A program made the position numbers and the translations under genes. The notes below the pieces were generated by a model. The model searched no databases, was not told where the DNA came from, and saw only the letters and a program-made list of their open reading frames with translations. DNA of 64,000 nucleotides from Erythrobacter sp. CCH5-A1 (GTDB lineage Bacteria > Pseudomonadota > Alphaproteobacteria > Sphingomonadales > Sphingomonadaceae), in the NCBI RefSeq assembly GCF_001557115.1, contig NZ_LSKQ01000174.1, positions 27,781-91,780 of the forward strand. The letters run 5' to 3'. This document shows, in pieces, positions 36,340-45,522 of this stretch (positions within the stretch are counted from its first letter, which is position 1; each line of letters starts with the position of its first letter).

Positions 36340-37230
36340 TCAGGGTGTCGGCGCGTGCAGCCCCTGCACCGCCTGCCCGGCCGCGGCCATGCGCGCCTGT
36401 GCGGCGGCGGCCAGAAGCGGCTTGGGCAGGCGCGCGTATTCGGACGGGCTCATCCCCATGAAGCGCCGGAAATCGCGCACGAAATGCGACTGGTCGTGAT
36501 AGGTGCAATCGAGCGTCCCGAGCCACTTGCGCGAAGGGTCCATCATGAATTGCGCGACGCTGCGCAGGAACCGCTGGCGGCGCAGCAGCAGCTTGGGCGG
36601 GAAGCCGAAGGCGCGGCGCGAGAGGCGTTCGAGACTGCGCACCTGCATCCCCACCCGCGCGGCAATGTCGGCGACGGTGAGTGTGTCGGGATCGACCAGC
36701 GCGGCGTGGACTTCGAGGATGGCCGCCTCGCCCGGCAGCGCGGGGCCATCGAGCAGCCGGGCCATGTGTGCCTCGATCAGCGCAAGCTCCTCGGCATGGT
36801 CGCCGCTGCTCTGCGCGATCGCCTCGGCGAGCGGGGCGAAGGTGGCGAAGACCGGATCGGCCGCGCCATCGACGAAGCGGTCGGCATAGTCGCAGGCCCC
36901 GGCTGCCACGAGCCGCGCCCAGCCGAGCGGCAGCAGACCGATCCCCCAGCTGTGCCCCGAGCTGAGCCGGAAGCGCACCGCGCGGCTGGTCGGCCCGGTG
37001 ACGGTGAAGGCCGGACACGGCGCCAGCGGCCCCGGTCCGATCACCGATTGCGCGCTCACCGCCCCCAGGAAGCGGAGATTGGCCCATTCGGGATGCAGCC
37101 AGTCCTCGAGCCATGGTCGCCGCACCGAGCAGACCACGTCGGTCCGGTAGTAGGTTGTCACGAACCGGCGCAGCGGCTCTGCCGGCAAGGCGAAGCGCAG
37201 CTGGACCGAATCTCCCGAAAGCGCGTGCAT
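36340..37230 (-). CDS. AraC-family regulator, tandem copy 1
   Basis: A 296-residue protein with a C-terminal AraC helix-turn-helix pair: [37 protein letters not shown] and [23 protein letters not shown]. The N-terminal 190 residues are a sensing domain of the type found in the AraC-like proteins with a cupin-like or DUF6597-like head. Its gene is followed by a related AraC gene at 37363-38301 on the same strand; the two share the [22 protein letters not shown] and HDQSHF/HDQAQF motifs, indicating an ancient tandem duplication. Ligand and targets unknown. Confidence 0.87.
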   Translation of the reverse strand: MHALSGDSVQLRFALPAEPLRRFVTTYYRTDVVCSVRRPWLEDWLHPEWANLRFLGAVSAQSVIGPGPLAPCPAFTVTGPTSRAVRFRLSSGHSWGIGLLPLGWARLVAAGACDYADRFVDGAADPVFATFAPLAEAIAQSSGDHAEELALIEAHMARLLDGPALPGEAAILEVHAALVDPDTLTVADIAARVGMQVRSLERLSRRAFGFPPKLLLRRQRFLRSVAQFMMDPSRKWLGTLDCTYHDQSHFVRDFRRFMGMSPSEYARLPKPLLAAAAQARMAAAGQAVQGLHAPTP

Positions 37231-37362
37231 CTGTCCCCATTCCCCCGGTCGTCGTGCCCCACGACGCGTGCTGAATGCGACCGCTGTCTGACCTTCTTGC
37301 GGGTCAGGCCGGGGCCGATAGCATGATCTGGAGAGGAGCGGTAGCCGGACCCCTGCGCTCCG

Positions 37363-38301
37363 TCACCGCCGCGGGGGAGGCGGGGGCGCTGGCGGATCGA
37401 GCGTCTGCGCCGCGCTCCCCCAGACCTTCGCCCGCGCCTCCATGAACGAGGTCAGGATCGGGTGATCGAGCGCGCCATATTCGCTCGGGTTCATGGTCAT
37501 GAAGTCGCGGAACTCGCGGGTGAATTGCGCCTGGTCGTGGTAATGCGCGTCCATCGCCTCGGTCCACGGCCGCCCGCCGCGCTGGAGCATGAAGGTCGTC
37601 AGGCTGCGCATGAAACGCTGGCGGCGCATCAGCAGCTTGGGCGAGAAGCCGAAATAGCGCGAGCAGACCCGCTCCAGCGTGCGGATGCTCATCGCGCAGG
37701 CGCTGGCGAGTTCATGGACCGACGCATGATCCCCGTTCACCAGCGCGGCATGGACGCGGGCGATGCGCGGCTCGTCACGGCTCGGGCGCATCGCGCGCGA
37801 CAGCCCGTCGACGAGCGCGGCATACTGCGTCTCGAGATCGGCTTCGGGGTCGCACAGCACGTCGGCAAGCGGGGCGAAATGGGCAAAGGCCGGGTGAGCG
37901 GCGCCGTCACAGACGACGTTGGTGACCGCGCTGGCAGCCTCGTCGAAGAAGCGTGCCCAGCCGAGCGGGAGGAAGCCCACGCCCCACATCCGCACCCGCC
38001 CGAGCGAGAAGCGGCACGGCAGCGAACTTGGCCCGGTGCCGACAAAACCGGCGCCGCTGATGTGCCTGTCGGCGATCGCGGCTTCGGGCGTGGCGCCGCA
38101 GAAGAAGCGGATGTTGGCCCATTCAGGCTGGAGGTAGTCTGTGACCTGCGGCTCGCCCTCCGACAGATCGAGCGTCAGGTGGTAGATGCTCGTGAAGCAT
38201 CCCGCGAATTCTGGCGGCGGTTCGCGGAATTCGGCCACCAGCCGCTCGTGCGGCACCGGTGCCAGGCGCTCTGAGGCGCGTGTGAAAACTCCATCCCCCA
38301 T
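37363..38301 (-). CDS. AraC-family regulator, tandem copy 2
   Basis: A 312-residue AraC-type protein, with ASVHELASACAMSIRTLERVCSRYFGFSPKLLMRRQRFMRSL as first HTH and YHDQAQFTREFRDFMTMNPSEYGAL as second. Its N-terminal domain parallels copy 1 (LQPEWANIRFFCGATPEAAI versus [20 protein letters not shown]). The C-terminus ends in a proline tail (PPAPPPPPR). It is 132 bases upstream of copy 1 on the same strand. The regulators probably respond to related signals; nothing shows what they control. Confidence 0.86.
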   Translation of the reverse strand: MGDGVFTRASERLAPVPHERLVAEFREPPPEFAGCFTSIYHLTLDLSEGEPQVTDYLQPEWANIRFFCGATPEAAIADRHISGAGFVGTGPSSLPCRFSLGRVRMWGVGFLPLGWARFFDEAASAVTNVVCDGAAHPAFAHFAPLADVLCDPEADLETQYAALVDGLSRAMRPSRDEPRIARVHAALVNGDHASVHELASACAMSIRTLERVCSRYFGFSPKLLMRRQRFMRSLTTFMLQRGGRPWTEAMDAHYHDQAQFTREFRDFMTMNPSEYGALDHPILTSFMEARAKVWGSAAQTLDPPAPPPPPRR

Positions 38302-38370
38302 TTGCGCAATAAAGCGTAAGTGGCGCGGTTCTACAAGGGTTTTGGCGGATTTTTACAACCCGAAACGAAG

Positions 38371-38402
38371 AGAGGCAGGCCCCCGGGTGGGAGCCTGCCT
38401 CT
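38371..38402 (-). terminator. Terminator-like hairpin after rplT
   Basis: AGAGGCAGGC (38371-38380) pairs with GCCTGCCTCT (38393-38402). On the - strand it is followed by TTCGTTTCGGGTTGTAAAAA, a weak T-tract. It lies just downstream of the ribosomal operon. Confidence 0.68.
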
Positions 38403-38433
38403 GATCTGGTGCCGGGCCGAAGCCACGAGGAAC

Positions 38434-38793
38434 TTACGCCGGAAGCGCAGCCTTCGCCTGGGCGATCACGGCCTTGAAGGCGCCGCCTTCGTTCATGGCG
38501 AGATCGGCCATCGCCTTGCGGTCGAGCTCGATGCCAGCCAGCTTGATGCCGTGCATGAACTGCGAATAGGTCAGGCCTTCCATGCGGACAGCCGCGTTGA
38601 TGCGCTGGATCCACAGGGCGCGGAAGGTCCGCTTCTTCACCTTGCGGTCGCGGTAGGCGTATTGCCCGGCCTTCTCGACCGCCTGACGGGCGATGCGGAT
38701 GGTGTTCTTGCGGCGACCGCGATAGCCCTTGGCCTGGTCCAGAATCCGCTTGTGCTTGGCGCGGGTGGTAACACCCCGTTTGACGCGTGCCAT
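38434..38793 (-). CDS. rplT: Ribosomal protein L20
   Basis: A 119-residue 50S protein. [37 protein letters not shown] is the highly basic N-terminal arm, followed by [25 protein letters not shown]. Full length. It is the second gene of the rpmI-rplT operon. Infc is not adjacent, as is often seen in alphaproteobacteria. Confidence 0.97.
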   Translation of the reverse strand: MARVKRGVTTRAKHKRILDQAKGYRGRRKNTIRIARQAVEKAGQYAYRDRKVKKRTFRALWIQRINAAVRMEGLTYSQFMHGIKLAGIELDRKAMADLAMNEGGAFKAVIAQAKAALPA

Positions 38794-38846
38794 ATCAGTA
38801 TATCCTTGTTTCTGAGGTGCGTGCGGGCGCTAGGCCCTCGCTCGCA

Positions 38847-39050
38847 TCAATCCAGCCCGTAGGGCGCCCACTTCTTGATCGTCGGCGTATCATTGGCCGA
38901 CAGGACCGAGGTGCCGCGGTTGGTGCGGATATACTTGGCGTTGTGGCTGATCAGCCGGTGACGCTTGCCAGCGACGCCGTGCTTGACCTTGCCGGTGGCG
39001 GTGATCTTGAAGCGCTTCTTCACACCGCTCTTGGTCTTCAGCTTGGGCAT
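38847..39050 (-). CDS. rpmI: Ribosomal protein L35
   Basis: A 67-residue basic protein: [25 protein letters not shown], then [18 protein letters not shown]. The start at 39050 is preferred to an in-frame ATG at 39056 because a GGAGAT site then sits at proper spacing, and because the family begins MPK. It is followed 53 bases later by rplT. Confidence 0.96.
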   Translation of the reverse strand: MPKLKTKSGVKKRFKITATGKVKHGVAGKRHRLISHNAKYIRTNRGTSVLSANDTPTIKKWAPYGLD

Positions 39051-39209
39051 TTTCATCTCCTGATCGAGACACGTCGGAACCGGCCATGGCAGCCCTTGTC
39101 GCCAGGCTGGCTGATTGATTCGTGTCAGTGAAGTGCGCGCGCTTAGGCGGGAGAGGCGCGAAAGGCAAGAGGGATGGGGGCGAATGGTGGATTGCTGCCG
39201 CCGGAGAAC

Positions 39210-39602
39210 CTAGCAAATTGGCTGCCCTTTAGCGGCGAGCCCAACGGAGGTGATTGGCTGCACTCGAATAAGTCTGCCGTAACCGCTCGGTCCGCCCTCA
39301 ATAAATGAGGAAGCGCGGTCAATCGAACCCCCGCAATAGCGGATGAGCAGCGTATCAGGCGTAAGGAGCGACAGCGTGGGCTTAGGTCCGCCAGTCCCTG
39401 AAAAAATCAGCGAACGTTCGCCTTCCACAGCATAAAAAACCGAGTGCCTGACCCCGGTCAGAGGCGTCGTCCGGTCATCGTCCTCTATGACAAACGTGCC
39501 TTGAAGCTCGCCAATTCGGACTTTCTGGATAACGCCGCCGTCACGCTCACAGCCTTGCAGAAACAGGCAAGCCGCGGCGACCACAAGCTTCCAAGCCCTC
39601 AT
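39210..39602 (-). CDS. Hypothetical lipoprotein
   Basis: A 130-residue protein with a lipoprotein signal: RAWKLVVAAACLFLQGCERD, in which LQGC is the lipobox. The mature part is beta-rich (VRIGELQGTFVIEDDDRTTPL; RHSVFYAVEGERSLIFSGTG). I recognise no family. Base composition is less GC-rich than around it, with more A/T at third positions, which may indicate transfer. Isolated; the genes on both sides are unrelated. Confidence 0.65.
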   Translation of the reverse strand: MRAWKLVVAAACLFLQGCERDGGVIQKVRIGELQGTFVIEDDDRTTPLTGVRHSVFYAVEGERSLIFSGTGGPKPTLSLLTPDTLLIRYCGGSIDRASSFIEGGPSGYGRLIRVQPITSVGLAAKGQPIC

Positions 39603-39749
39603 CTTTATGCTCCTGATGCGAGGAGTTTAGAGGCTTGGAGGAACCATCGCAACGCGCTCGCCAGCCGCACGGCAGCTCTTGACGAACACCGCCCAACAGC
39701 CAACCTCACCTCATTACCAACGGCCCGAATCACCTCCGAGGCGCCCCCC

Positions 39750-41720
39750 TCACTTCGCCGGCTTGCCCTTCAGGTAGCGGTCGAACCAGTCGATCACGCG
39801 GGTGAGCGAATCGATCTGATTCTCGCGCTTGACGAAGCCGTGGCCCTCGGCGGGGTAGAACACCGTCTCGTTGGGTGTCCCGATCTCCTTGAGGATCGCG
39901 GCGACTTCCTCCGCCTGGCCGCGCGGCACGCGGATGTCGCGGTCGCCCTGGAGCGAGAGCAGGGGGGCCTTGATGGCGCGGATATAGGTGATCGGCGAGT
40001 TCGATTCGTAGACCTTGCGGTCCTTCACCGGATCGCCGAGCAGCGAGATCAGGTATTGCCGCAGCAGCGCGTCCGAGGTCTCGTACATGCTGAACCAGTT
40101 GATGATGCCGAACAATTGCGCGCCTGCCGCGAACTCGTCGGGCGTCTTGGCGAGCGCGATCAGGGTCATGTAGCCGCCGTAGGACCCGCCGGTGACCCCG
40201 ACCTTCTTGGGATCGACATAGCCGCTCTCAACGAGGAACTGCTTGCCCGCGATCATGTCCTTGAGGTCGCCGCCGCCAAGGTCCTGATAGTTGGCGTTCT
40301 GGAACGGCTGGCCATAGCCGGTCGACCCGCGGACATTGGGCTGCATCACGATATAGCCGCGGCTGGCGAGCGCGGTGGCGGTGCGGTTGAAGCCGTCGGT
40401 GCTCTGGCCGGTCGGGCCGCCGTGGGGCAGCATCACCGCCGGGTTGGTGCCATCGCGCTTGAGGTTGAAGGGCATGGTGACGATCGCGCTCACCAGCGTG
40501 CCGTCAAAGCTTTTATAGGTGACGATCCGCGACTTCGGCAGGTTCTCGGACTTGAGGCTGGCGAGCGCCATCGCGGTCACCGTGGTCGCCTTGCCCGAGG
40601 CGAGATCGACCACCTGCAGATCGCTCGGCGTGTCGGCCCCGGAATGGGCGACGAGGATGCGGCCCCCATCGGGCGAGAAGGGCTCCTCCCCACCGGCGAA
40701 GGTGTTGACCCCGGCGGGCAGCGGGATCGGCGTTTCGGCAAGGCTCGCCACGTCGACCAGCGTCGCCGAGGTGCGGCCGTCCTCGTTGCGGATCACGGTC
40801 AGCCGCTTGCCATCCGGGCTGAAGGTGCCTGCGGTCTGCGACCACGGGGTCGGCGCAAGCCAGCGCCACGCCTTCTTGGCGGTGTCGTAGATCCCGGCGC
40901 GCAGCTGGCCGGTACCCTCGTTGGTGCTGACCGCGATCAGCCCGCCATCAGGCGTCGCGTCGCTGGCGTTGTAGATCGTCTTGGCCTTGCCGAGCAGCAG
41001 GGTCTTCGCCCCGCTCGGCACTTCGACCCGCCACACTTCGGCAAAGGTCTGGTTGGGATTGGTGCGCGAGGCGATCAGTGCCTTGCCGCCCTCGATCCAG
41101 GCGACCGGCGACCAGCGCAGGGCCGGATCGGCCTCGGTCACCAGCGGGGTGGTCTTGCCGGTGGCAAGGTCGATGAGGGCGAGGTTGACCTGCCCCTCGG
41201 TGCGCAGCTTGGTCGAGACGACGCCACTGGTGCCGCCCGGCGCGATCAGCAGATCGTTCTCGCGCAGTTCGGGGGTGGCGGTAAGGTTGCGCGCGTCGCC
41301 CCCGCCGGTGGGCACGGCGTAGATATCGAACTGCTCGTCGCCGCCGACGTCCTGCGTGTAATAGAGCAGCCTGCCATCGGGCGAGGGCACGAGGCCAGCG
41401 TGGCGTTCATCCGAGCGGGTCAGCTGGACGGGCCAGCCGCCGGTCGCCGGGATCTTCCAGATGTTGTTGCGCCCGGTCAGGTTGGTGACGAGGAAGATCT
41501 CGCTGCCATCGGTGCTCCACGCGGTCGCGCCGAGGGTGCGCGAGTAGGACAGGTCCTCGACCGGGACCGGGGCGGCATCGGGGTTGGCGGGGCTTTCGAT
41601 GGAGGCGGGGTCGGTCACGGGGCGCGGCGGGCTCGCCACCTGCGCCAGCGCGGGCACGGCCCCGGCGAGCGCGAGCGCGGAGACGGCCGGAAAGGCCGCC
41701 CAAAAGGTCTGTTTCATCAT
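39750..41720 (-). CDS. S9-family prolyl oligopeptidase-type peptidase
   Basis: A 656-residue exported peptidase. A signal-type N-terminus (FWAAFPAVSALALAGAVPALA) precedes a beta-propeller region containing repeats such as AWSTDGSEIFLVTNLTGRNNIWKIPATGG. The hydrolase domain has GGSYGGYMTLIALAK (serine at about 512), GDRDIRVPRGQAEE (aspartate about 590) and AEGHGFVKREN (histidine about 624). This is the dipeptidyl aminopeptidase/acylaminoacyl-peptidase group. Probably acts in the periplasm on peptides. Confidence 0.93.
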   Translation of the reverse strand: MMKQTFWAAFPAVSALALAGAVPALAQVASPPRPVTDPASIESPANPDAAPVPVEDLSYSRTLGATAWSTDGSEIFLVTNLTGRNNIWKIPATGGWPVQLTRSDERHAGLVPSPDGRLLYYTQDVGGDEQFDIYAVPTGGGDARNLTATPELRENDLLIAPGGTSGVVSTKLRTEGQVNLALIDLATGKTTPLVTEADPALRWSPVAWIEGGKALIASRTNPNQTFAEVWRVEVPSGAKTLLLGKAKTIYNASDATPDGGLIAVSTNEGTGQLRAGIYDTAKKAWRWLAPTPWSQTAGTFSPDGKRLTVIRNEDGRTSATLVDVASLAETPIPLPAGVNTFAGGEEPFSPDGGRILVAHSGADTPSDLQVVDLASGKATTVTAMALASLKSENLPKSRIVTYKSFDGTLVSAIVTMPFNLKRDGTNPAVMLPHGGPTGQSTDGFNRTATALASRGYIVMQPNVRGSTGYGQPFQNANYQDLGGGDLKDMIAGKQFLVESGYVDPKKVGVTGGSYGGYMTLIALAKTPDEFAAGAQLFGIINWFSMYETSDALLRQYLISLLGDPVKDRKVYESNSPITYIRAIKAPLLSLQGDRDIRVPRGQAEEVAAILKEIGTPNETVFYPAEGHGFVKRENQIDSLTRVIDWFDRYLKGKPAK

Positions 41721-41803
41721 GTTTCCCCTCCCTGACGAGAATTATGGCAAAAGCCTAACAGATCGCGTTCGGCTGTCATCCCTCGAATTGCGGGCGCGCA
41801 GGG

Positions 41804-42193
41804 TCACAGCCGGCCGAAAGGCGCGTGGCCGGTCTCCCTGAGCCAGCGGGCGAAATCGCCATGGGCGATGCGCGGGGCTCCGGCGGGGAGGGGCGCGGTC
41901 CAGAGGTAGGCGTGGGCGGTGATCGTCTCGCCTGCGACCTGCACGGAGATCGGGCGGCGGGTGTAGTCGGACCCTTCGAAGGCGTCGACCGCGGCCAGAT
42001 CGATGCGCCCCGCGTCATGCACTGCGCCGCTCACCATGCCCTCGCCCGGCACGAGCGCGGGATACCAGCCTTGCGGATCGGGAATCGCGAACAGCGCGCC
42101 GCTGGTGGTCGCCGCCCGCCCCGGCCCTAGCCCGGCGAGGAAGGGCCAGTCCCCCAGCCCCTCGCGCAGCACGCCGTAGACGAACAGGTGCAC
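41804..42193 (-). CDS. Gamma-glutamylcyclotransferase-type protein
   Basis: A 129-residue AIG2/GGCT-fold protein. The family loop is HLFVYGVLREGLGDWPFLAG, and the acid residue fits AVDAFEGSDYTRRPISV, just before VAGETITAHAYLW. It starts with GTG at 42193, two bases after the hisN stop. Substrate (gamma-glutamyl compound or otherwise) unknown. Confidence 0.82.
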   Translation of the reverse strand: MHLFVYGVLREGLGDWPFLAGLGPGRAATTSGALFAIPDPQGWYPALVPGEGMVSGAVHDAGRIDLAAVDAFEGSDYTRRPISVQVAGETITAHAYLWTAPLPAGAPRIAHGDFARWLRETGHAPFGRL

Positions 42194-42195
42194 CC

Positions 42196-42981
42196 CTACC
42201 CCATCGCCTCGAGCACATCCTCGAGCCGCGCCGGATCGCCCAGCGCGATCACCGTGCCGTCGGAGCCGGCGTCGAGCGGGTTGCCCTGCCAGTCGGCCAT
42301 CATGCCGCCAGCGCCCTCCACTACCGGCACCAGCGCGGCGTAATCGTGGAGCTTCAGCCCCGCCTCGATCACGATGTCGATATGGCCGCTGGCGACGAGG
42401 CCGTAATTGTAGCAGTCCCCGCCATAGACGATCTTGCGCTCGGCGACGGCCTTGGCGACCGACATGAAGGCGTCGGCCTCCTCGTTGGTGAAGGCGTGCG
42501 GGCTGGTGGTGGCGAGCACCGCGTCGGCGAGGTCCTTCAAAGGCTTGGTTGCGGCGGGCTTGCCGTTGAACAGCGTCGGCTGGCCGATCCGGCCCACCCA
42601 GCGCTCGCCGCTCACCGGCTGGTCGACGATCCCGAGCACCGGCCAGCCATCCTGCAACAAGGCGATCAGCGTGCCGAAGATCGGGCGGCCGGCGATGAAG
42701 CTGGTGGTGCCGTCGATCGGATCGAGCACCCACTGCCGCCCGGCGCCCTCGTTGCGGGTGCCGTATTCCTCGCCGATGATGCCGTCGCGCGGGAATTCCG
42801 CCTCGATCAGCTTGCGCATCGCGGCCTCGGCGGCACGGTCGGCTTCGGTGACATAGGTGCGATCGGCCTTGCGCTCCTCGGACCACTGGCCGCGGAACAG
42901 GGGGCGGATGGCGGCCCCGGCGGCATCGGCGAGCGCCAAGGCGAGGGCGAGGTCCTTATCGGTCACAGACGGTAATCCCAT
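42196..42981 (-). CDS. hisN: Histidinol-phosphatase, inositol-monophosphatase family
   Basis: A 261-residue metal-dependent phosphatase. The active-site block is WVLDPIDGTTSFIAGRPIFGTLIAL, with GEEYGTRNEG and the C-terminal GGMMADWQGNPLDAGSDG. The long C-terminal pattern resembles the HisN group, which completes the histidine pathway in bacteria lacking HisB phosphatase. Other inositol-phosphatase relatives cannot be excluded from the sequence alone. It overlaps the VOC gene upstream by 19 bases. Confidence 0.88.
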   Translation of the reverse strand: MGLPSVTDKDLALALALADAAGAAIRPLFRGQWSEERKADRTYVTEADRAAEAAMRKLIEAEFPRDGIIGEEYGTRNEGAGRQWVLDPIDGTTSFIAGRPIFGTLIALLQDGWPVLGIVDQPVSGERWVGRIGQPTLFNGKPAATKPLKDLADAVLATTSPHAFTNEEADAFMSVAKAVAERKIVYGGDCYNYGLVASGHIDIVIEAGLKLHDYAALVPVVEGAGGMMADWQGNPLDAGSDGTVIALGDPARLEDVLEAMG

Positions 42982-43379
42982 TGCGCGGCGTTGGGGCCGA
43001 TGCCCTCGCCGAAGGTCAGGAGGCTCCCGTCCGGATCGCGCACCCAGAATTCCCGCTGGAGGTGCGGCTGATCGGCGGGCGGGCCCCAGCGGTCGTCAGG
43101 AAGCGTGGCAAGCGCGGGTTCGAGCGCGGCAAAGAGCGCGTCGAGCCCGATGATGTCGACATAGGCATGCATGCGGCCGGGCGGGTTGGCACCGGTCACC
43201 TCAAGCGCGAGAATGCGCAACGCGACGCGCTCGCGTTCCACATAGGCATAACCGCCGCCCGGGCTCCACACGCCAAAGCCAAGCACGTCCCGATAGAAGG
43301 CCATGGCGCGGGCAAGGTCGGAGACGCCGAGGGTAGGGGTGATCTGCACCCAGTGCGGCAGTTTTGCAGGGTCGCTCAT
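42963..43379 (-). CDS. VOC/glyoxalase-family protein
   Basis: A 138-residue vicinal-oxygen-chelate protein. The first module starts WVQITPTLGVSDLARAMAFYRDVLGFGVWSPG; the second, around HAYVDIIGLDALFAALEPALATL, ends with QREFWVRDPDGSLLTFGEGIG. Metal ligands (H/E) are partly visible. Function not predictable. Start 43379 follows the family N-terminus and overlaps the upstream gene stop by four bases. Confidence 0.8.
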   Translation of the reverse strand: MSDPAKLPHWVQITPTLGVSDLARAMAFYRDVLGFGVWSPGGGYAYVERERVALRILALEVTGANPPGRMHAYVDIIGLDALFAALEPALATLPDDRWGPPADQPHLQREFWVRDPDGSLLTFGEGIGPNAAQWDYRL

Positions 43380-43723
43380 CGCGCGTACCAATAATCGAAC
43401 GCCTCGGCCTGTCGAGCCTCGGTGTAACGCTTCGCCTTGACCCCCTCCCACTCCAACGGCAGATCGTCGTAGACGCTGGCGCGGCTGACGAACCACCCCT
43501 GCCCCGGCAGCCCGTCCGACTGGCGCACCACCAGCACCGCCAGCCCCGGCTCGCCCGCCGCGCGCCCGTCCTCGTCGATGCGGTCGAGCACCTTGCACAG
43601 CTGCCGCATCAAGGGCCGCGTGAAGGTGTGGCCGAGGATGTTGAGGAGCGCGCCGTAGGTGAAGGTCTGCCGCGCGCGGGCCGCTTCGATCAGGAGTGCG
43701 CGGACTTCGACGGGGTCGAACAT
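43376..43723 (-). CDS. Hypothetical 115-residue protein
   Basis: The protein starts MFDPVEVRALLIEAARARQTFTYGALLNILGHTF and continues with TRPLMRQLCKVLDRIDEDGRAAGEPGLAVLVVRQSDGLPGQGWF. A winged-helix-type pattern is possible (FTYGALLNILG... then LMRQLCKVLDRID), as in DNA-binding alkyltransferase-like folds, but I would not name it. It sits beside prs, separated by a repeat, and is translationally coupled to the VOC gene downstream. Confidence 0.7.
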   Translation of the reverse strand: MFDPVEVRALLIEAARARQTFTYGALLNILGHTFTRPLMRQLCKVLDRIDEDGRAAGEPGLAVLVVRQSDGLPGQGWFVSRASVYDDLPLEWEGVKAKRYTEARQAEAFDYWYAR

Positions 43724-43736
43724 CGGCTCACCCCTT

Positions 43737-43838
43737 CGTCATTGCGAGGAGCGAAGCGACGCGGCAACCCATGGCCTGCCGTCGCCGGTTGCCAAGAGGG
43801 TGGGTCATGGGTTGCGTCGCCTGCGGCTCGCAATGACG
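43737..43838. repeat. Imperfect inverted-repeat element, likely dispersed
   Basis: The left arm (43737-43773) starts CGTCATTGCGAG; the right arm (43806-43838) ends CTCGCAATGACG, and inner blocks GCGACGC and AACCCATG are shared. The unit lies between the 115-residue gene and prs. Elements with the CGTCATTGCGAGGAGCGAAG core are seen in many bacterial genomes as short intergenic repeats; I know this from general acquaintance, not a search. Confidence 0.78.
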
Positions 43839-43841
43839 AGG

Positions 43842-44777
43842 TTAGTCAAACAGCGAGCTGACCGAGCTTTCATCCGCAATCCGCCGGATCGCCTCACCCA
43901 CCAGCGGGGCGATGGGGAGGATGCGGATGCGATCGCTGGCTTCGGCGGCCTCGGTCGGCCGGATCGAGTCGGTGATGACCAGCTCCTTGAGGCTCGAGCC
44001 ATTGATGCGCGCCACCGCGCCGCCCGAGAGCACGCCGTGGGTGATGTAGGCCGCAACCGACTTCGCCCCGCCCTCGAGCAGCGCCTCGGCCGCATTGCAC
44101 AGCGTGCCGCCCGAATCGACGATGTCGTCGATCAGGATGCAGTGCCGCCCGGAGACGTCGCCGATGATGTTCATCACTTCAGATTCGCCCGGACGGTCGC
44201 GGCGCTTGTCGACGATCGCCAGCGGGGCATTGTCGAGCCGCTTCGCCAGCGCCCGCGCGCGCACCACGCCGCCGACGTCGGGCGAGACCACCATCAGCTG
44301 CTGGTCGCCATAGCGGGCCTGGATGTCGGCAGCCATGACGGGGGCGGCGTAGAGGTTGTCGGTCGGGATGTCGAAGAAGCCCTGGATCTGCCCGGCGTGA
44401 AGGTCCACCGCCAGCATCCGGTCGGCGCCCGCTTCGGTGATGAGGTTCGCCACCAGCTTGGCGGAAATCGGCGTACGCGGGCCGGGTTTGCGGTCCTGCC
44501 GGGCATAGCCGAAATAGGGCACCACCGCGGTGATCCGCTTGGCCGAAGCGCGGCGCAGCGCGTCGATGCAGATCAGCAGCTCCATCAGGTTGTCGTTCGC
44601 CGGGAAGTTGGTCGGCTGGACGACGAACACGTCCTCCCCGCGCACGTTCTCGTGGATTTCGACGAAGACCTCCTCATCGGAGAAGCGCCGCACGCTGGCA
44701 TCGGTCAGCGGGATTTCGAGATAGGCCGCAATCGCGCGGGCGAGCGGCAGGTTCGAATTGCCGGACATGATCTTCAT
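43842..44777 (-). CDS. prs: Ribose-phosphate pyrophosphokinase
   Basis: A 311-residue enzyme making PRPP from ribose 5-phosphate and ATP, feeding nucleotide, histidine and tryptophan synthesis. The signature [47 protein letters not shown] and the PRPP loop [27 protein letters not shown] are complete. The start has a GATCTTCAT (MKIM) context. The repeat element follows three bases downstream of its stop. Confidence 0.97.
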   Translation of the reverse strand: MKIMSGNSNLPLARAIAAYLEIPLTDASVRRFSDEEVFVEIHENVRGEDVFVVQPTNFPANDNLMELLICIDALRRASAKRITAVVPYFGYARQDRKPGPRTPISAKLVANLITEAGADRMLAVDLHAGQIQGFFDIPTDNLYAAPVMAADIQARYGDQQLMVVSPDVGGVVRARALAKRLDNAPLAIVDKRRDRPGESEVMNIIGDVSGRHCILIDDIVDSGGTLCNAAEALLEGGAKSVAAYITHGVLSGGAVARINGSSLKELVITDSIRPTEAAEASDRIRILPIAPLVGEAIRRIADESSVSSLFD

Positions 44778-44859
44778 GGAAGTGCGAATCCCCGTTGGCG
44801 CGTGTCGCCTCCGCCTAGCGATGCGTCATGGAATTGCAACGCGCGAGCGCCGGTTCTCG

Positions 44860-45522
44860 TCAGGCCTGTGCGTCCCCGGGCTGCCGCAGCAGCCGCGCTG
44901 CACCCAGCGCCGCCAGCGCGCCCAACACTTGCGCCGCCACGAAGCCAGCCACATCGCCCGGCGCGATCCCGGCGAAAGTGTCGGAGAGGCTGCGCGCCAC
45001 GGTGATAGCGGGATTGGCGAAGCTGGTCGAAGAGGTGAACCAGTATCCGGCCGCGATATAGAGCGCGACACTGACCGGCACCCACTCGCGGCGCGCTTCG
45101 ATGGTGGCGAGGATGGTGAGCACCAGCCCGAAGGTCGCCACCGCCTCGCCCGCCCATTGGCCCGTGCCGGTGCGCGCGGTGTCGCTCCATTGCAGGATCG
45201 GCAGGTCGAACATCAGATGCGCGGTCCACACCCCGAGGATGCCGCCCGCCAGCTGCGCAGCGACATAGGCGAGCGCCAGCCCCGCGCCGATCTCGCGCCG
45301 CAGGCCGAACACCAGCGTCACCGCCGGATTGAAATGCGCGCCCGAGACGGGCCCCAGCATGGTGATCAGCACGAACAGGATCGCCGCCGTCGCCAGCGTG
45401 TTGCCGATGAGCGCGATGGCGACATTCCCGCCCGCAAGGCTCTCGGCCATGATCCCGGAGCCGACCACGGTGGCGAAGAGGAAGAAGCTGCCGAGGGCTT
45501 CCGCAAACAGCGCGCGGCTCAC
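44860..45522 (-). CDS. aqpS: Aquaporin/aquaglyceroporin (AqpS-like) in the ars operon
   Basis: A 220-residue MIP channel with six helices and the two NPA loops: GAHFNPAVTLVFG and SFANPAITVARSLSDTF. It starts with GTG overlapping the arsC stop by four bases, so the two are translationally coupled. In rhizobia an AqpS channel in an ars operon releases arsenite produced by ArsC; the arrangement here is the same. No Acr3 or ArsB efflux pump is seen in the operon. Confidence 0.87.
   Translation of the reverse strand: MSRALFAEALGSFFLFATVVGSGIMAESLAGGNVAIALIGNTLATAAILFVLITMLGPVSGAHFNPAVTLVFGLRREIGAGLALAYVAAQLAGGILGVWTAHLMFDLPILQWSDTARTGTGQWAGEAVATFGLVLTILATIEARREWVPVSVALYIAAGYWFTSSTSFANPAITVARSLSDTFAGIAPGDVAGFVAAQVLGALAALGAARLLRQPGDAQA

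Noticed and set aside
39444..41735. Antisense frame of 763 residues over the S9 peptidase
   Set aside because: Shadow of the opposite gene; no plausible start or domain.
43376..43723. Naming the 115-residue gene as part of prs
   Set aside because: It shows no pyrophosphokinase motif; proximity to prs is not a functional assignment.
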